NCBI GenBank assembly: GCA_014654705.1
Contig: JACVZY010000001.1
Location: forward strand, 1-64,000
Length of the DNA stretch: 64,000 bases
Source: Ignavibacteria bacterium
GTDB taxonomy: Bacteria > Bacteroidota > Ignavibacteria > Kapaibacteriales > UBA4661
Direction: 5' to 3'
The position numbers and the translations under genes were made by a program. The notes under the pieces are model-generated. The model did no database searches. It was not told the DNA's origin and saw nothing but the letters and a program-made list of their open reading frames with translations. Each line of letters opens with the position of its first letter. Position 1 is the first letter of the stretch. Below, piece by piece: positions 61,724-64,000 of the stretch.

Positions 61724-62395
61724 TTACCGCACAACATAAAAGCAAATGGCAATGTAGTGGCAAATACTACCGCCAAGCACAAAAACGTGCCATAAGGAAT
61801 GGTGAAACGGCAGGCGCTCCCAGCAGTAAAACGCCGCACCAACACTGTATGTAATCCCGCCCGCAACCAACCACCACAACCCCGGAAGCGGTACACTCTC
61901 CAGCATGGGCTTGATGGCGATAATCACAAGCCAGCCCATTGCAACATACATAATCGTAGAAAAAAGTTCGTAGCGCCCCGTGAAAAAGAGCTTGAGCACA
62001 ATCCCCACTGCAGCACACAGCCAAATAGTAACAAAGAGAATACTTCCCCACAAGGTAGCACGAAGGCTAATCAGCATAAAAGGCGTATAAGTGCCGGCAA
62101 TCAAGATAAAAATGGCGCAGTGGTCTAATATCCTGAGTTTTCTCTTGATAGTGGGATTGCGAAAAGCATGATACAACGTCGAAGAAGTGTAGAGTAAAAT
62201 CAGCGCCAGCCCGTAAATGCTTGCCGAAGCGATACTCCACGCATCACCGCGAACAATAGCAAGCGTGAGCAAGGCACCGAACCCGAACAGACTAAGCGCA
62301 ATGCCAAAGCCGTGCGTTAAGTAGTTTGCAATCTCCTCTTTAGCAGAATATGGCTGTGCCGGAGATTCGGAAGTAGATACATCGTTCATAATCAT
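61724..62395 (-). CDS. Hemolysin III / PAQR-family membrane protein
   Basis: A 223-residue seven-helix protein (YqfA/TrhA type). Conserved PAQR residues are seen in YTSSTLYHAFR, ILDHCAIFILIAGTYTPFML and the C-terminal HSLWHVFVLGGSICHY, whose histidines form the zinc site. Despite the name, members act in membrane-fluidity homeostasis in bacteria. It has no evident operon partner; the neighbours are the Rrf2 gene and a caspase gene, the latter separated by an inverted-repeat element. Confidence 0.9.
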   Translation of the reverse strand: MIMNDVSTSESPAQPYSAKEEIANYLTHGFGIALSLFGFGALLTLAIVRGDAWSIASASIYGLALILLYTSSTLYHAFRNPTIKRKLRILDHCAIFILIAGTYTPFMLISLRATLWGSILFVTIWLCAAVGIVLKLFFTGRYELFSTIMYVAMGWLVIIAIKPMLESVPLPGLWWLVAGGITYSVGAAFYCWERLPFHHSLWHVFVLGGSICHYIAICFYVVR

Positions 62396-62442
62396 AATAC
62401 TTATGGGTGCTAATGAAAGATTGTTTTTAGGAGCAGTTTATC

Positions 62443-62561
62443 GACACGGATTGAAAAGAATGTCACGGACTTCGGGGATTTTGTTGAAAATTAGAACCAC
62501 TGTCAGCATCCATAACTCTTCAATATCCACGTTATCTGTGAAAGCATCTTCAATCCGTGTC
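62443..62561. repeat. 119-bp imperfect palindromic element
   Basis: GACACGGATTGAA (62443-62455) is perfectly complementary to TTCAATCCGTGTC (62549-62561). The interior also pairs imperfectly (TCACGGA with TCTGTGA; GGGGATTTT...TTGAA with TTCAATATCC). It fills most of the gap between the hemolysin-III and caspase genes. It resembles degenerate palindromes scattered in Bacteroidota-like genomes; non-autonomous mobility is only a possibility. Confidence 0.7.
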
Positions 62562-62574
62562 AAAACCACTTGTT

Positions 62575-64000
62575 TTACAATTTGTAGCGAATTGCCAGAC
62601 CGACCTGCATATTCCAAATCGTGCTTTGGCTTTCATATATGTCGCCATCAATGTCATACCGAAGCAAATGCGGCGAGAAAGGAATGCCGACAAGAATATC
62701 AGGCGTAAGCGTCCAAGAATCAGACAAGTGGATTGTATAACCCAAACCCACACGAGCCGCCAGCGAAAATTCTGTGCGATCCTTCAAAATGCCCTTTTCG
62801 TCGGTAGCGCTACGAGTAGCCGGGTCGGTGATATGCACCAAGTACCCGCCGCTCTGAAAAAGACCAATCGACGGACCAGCAGCAAGCCAGAAATTACCAA
62901 AGCTATACCGCAGCAGTAGGTCAGCCGAGAGATATTGCATGGAATATTCAAAGTAGTCACCTTCATCCAAGTCGTAATACAGTCCGACTTTACCACCTTG
63001 TTTGTCAACAAAATTGACATTACCAATCATACCCAACGACTCGGTAAAGGGTATATCGGCACTAATTCCGAGCGTAAAGCCAATTCCGTTCATCATCTTG
63101 CCCGCCGGGTTACTGTCCCAGAATGGCACGTTGATGTCGTAATCCATCAGCGTATAAGCCACCGCGCCACGCACACCGAGTTGAATTGCCATAGGTCTGC
63201 TATTTGCGACAACTGCTGTGGGCGCATTGTTTGGAATAGGTTCCACAGAAATATCTTTCACCACGGGCTGCTGCTGACCATTAGCATCAGTCTTCATGCC
63301 GACCGTTACGCGAATGCTAAATACAAAATCGCCTTTGTCCAAATTGGGATTGCGAATTTTGCCGTATTGCGGGTGCTGGCTATTGCGGCTATAATTGACC
63401 ACGCGGTCTTGTAGAAATTCGCCCAGTTCCGTACCGGTAACAAAGCCATCTTTATTCACGTCCGCCTCACCGTTCAGCGCACCGATCAACTGTTCACGGA
63501 AAACGCTTTTATCGGGAACTGTTTCGTCAGCACCGCCGGAAGTAATAAATTGGCGGACCGGTTTGGCGGTTTTATACGTGATATTTTCGGGAATTGCCCG
63601 CGAGAGCGAAAAAATTGAGCCGGAAAAGCACGCATCGAAGAGAAACAGCGCGTGTTTCGATTGAATTTGCTTTGCATAGACCTCTAGCTGCTGCATTGCC
63701 ATTGCTTTGGCAATGAACCCTTGCGAATTGCGGTTGGGATTCGGTGCATCGGCAGGAATAATATAGCCCATTTCTTCACCGTAGGACTGGCGTAGCGTGT
63801 GCCCGTGCCCGGCGAAGTAGAAAATGACGCGATTCTCAACGTCCATGCAGTAACGATTGATAAAATCACGGAATGCGTCGTCAAGCTGGTCGTGGCGCGG
63901 GTCTGCGACGACGATACATTGAAAACCGTGCTCCTCAAGAGCTTTTTTTACCACGTCAATATCCTTGCGAACACCGGGCAAACTGGGCCAACCATCGGTG
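62575..64000 (-). CDS. Caspase-like (C14) protease with C-terminal beta-barrel domain, 5'-truncated by the window
   Basis: The open frame runs off the window edge at 64000, so at least 474 C-terminal residues are present. A caspase p20-type domain comes first: WPSLPGVRKDIDVVKKALEE, catalytic His in VIFYFAGHGHT and catalytic Cys in LFLFDACFSGS, then FITSGGADET and an EF-hand-like GEADVNKDGFVTGTELGEFL. After about residue 250 the sequence becomes beta-rich with outer-membrane barrel character (GVRGAVAYTLMDYDINV, FTLGISADIPF, MQVGLAIRYKL at the very end). Whether the protein is exported cannot be judged without its N-terminus. Confidence 0.82.
   Translation of the reverse strand, partial: TDGWPSLPGVRKDIDVVKKALEEHGFQCIVVADPRHDQLDDAFRDFINRYCMDVENRVIFYFAGHGHTLRQSYGEEMGYIIPADAPNPNRNSQGFIAKAMAMQQLEVYAKQIQSKHALFLFDACFSGSIFSLSRAIPENITYKTAKPVRQFITSGGADETVPDKSVFREQLIGALNGEADVNKDGFVTGTELGEFLQDRVVNYSRNSQHPQYGKIRNPNLDKGDFVFSIRVTVGMKTDANGQQQPVVKDISVEPIPNNAPTAVVANSRPMAIQLGVRGAVAYTLMDYDINVPFWDSNPAGKMMNGIGFTLGISADIPFTESLGMIGNVNFVDKQGGKVGLYYDLDEGDYFEYSMQYLSADLLLRYSFGNFWLAAGPSIGLFQSGGYLVHITDPATRSATDEKGILKDRTEFSLAARVGLGYTIHLSDSWTLTPDILVGIPFSPHLLRYDIDGDIYESQSTIWNMQVGLAIRYKL

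Noticed and set aside
1-64000. tRNA, rRNA, riboswitch or CRISPR features
   Set aside because: Intergenic gaps were read for cloverleaf ends, conserved rRNA segments, common riboswitch cores and regularly spaced repeats; none was found by eye. A covariance search would be needed to exclude small RNAs.

Overview
The window (about 46-47% GC) looks like a chromosomal segment from a member of the Bacteroidota/Chlorobiota assemblage, perhaps an Ignavibacteria- or Kapaibacteria-like lineage. The evidence is indirect: a Sec-exported, clade-II-type nitrous oxide reductase cluster, TonB receptor and M16/PepSY genes, small CxGxC membrane proteins, LytS/LytTR signalling, many starts without a Shine-Dalgarno, and at least one TTG...TAnnTTTG promoter. 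No rRNA, tRNA, CRISPR array, integrase or transposase gene was found.

Layout. 1-9.2 kb (minus strand): mogA-rnhB, folE-ptpS, a huge outer-membrane PD40/beta-barrel protein with a degenerate metallopeptidase motif, a lysozyme-like lipoprotein and a RodZ-like HTH membrane protein. 9.4-22.3 kb (plus strand): heparinase-like protein, DUF6580 membrane protein, LRR protein, YggS, purine nucleoside phosphorylase, YncE-like lipoprotein, CheV, DinB-like protein and Pta, then molybdenum-cofactor genes (moaD, MOSC, moaE) interleaved with two toxin-antitoxin pairs, then a scramblase-like protein. 22.4-24.6 kb: a decaying accessory patch with an AT-rich lipoprotein between two copies of a 43-nt repeat, a VapC-type PIN pseudogene with its intact small partner, and a TumE-type toxin gene broken by a frameshift. 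24.6-29.9 kb: a VPS10/BNR repeat protein and a LytS-LytTR two-component system.

29.75-33.6 kb is the most unusual region. Two P-loop ATPase/winged-helix genes lie between two 167-bp direct repeats (163/167 identical) that both encode the C-terminal end of the LytTR regulator. The cassette has its own promoter embedded in palindromes, and the downstream ATPase has an AT-rich C-terminal half grafted onto a host-like ATPase core. No recombinase is visible. It is the best candidate here for a mobile, possibly defence-related, undescribed system.

33.7-47 kb: Crp/Fnr regulator, DUF4386 protein, sulfurtransferase, then a minus-strand set of M16 peptidase, PepSY protein, TonB receptor, two CxGxC small proteins, a thioredoxin-fold protein and an HMA metal-binding protein (a plausible metal, perhaps copper, uptake locus), and an amidohydrolase. 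47-52 kb: a 1695-residue soluble multi-PAS histidine kinase whose N-terminus resembles a transposase helix-turn-helix. 52.3-61.6 kb: a denitrification island on the minus strand, reading Rrf2 - cytochrome c - nosZ - nosL fusion - nosD - nosF - nosY - RIC (ScdA/YtfE) - fasciclin lipoprotein - Rrf2, with an NsrR-like regulator at each end. The window closes with a hemolysin-III protein and a caspase-like protease joined to an outer-membrane-type barrel, cut by the window edge. Three separate inverted-repeat elements (6.7, 52.8 and 62.5 kb) sit in intergenic gaps.
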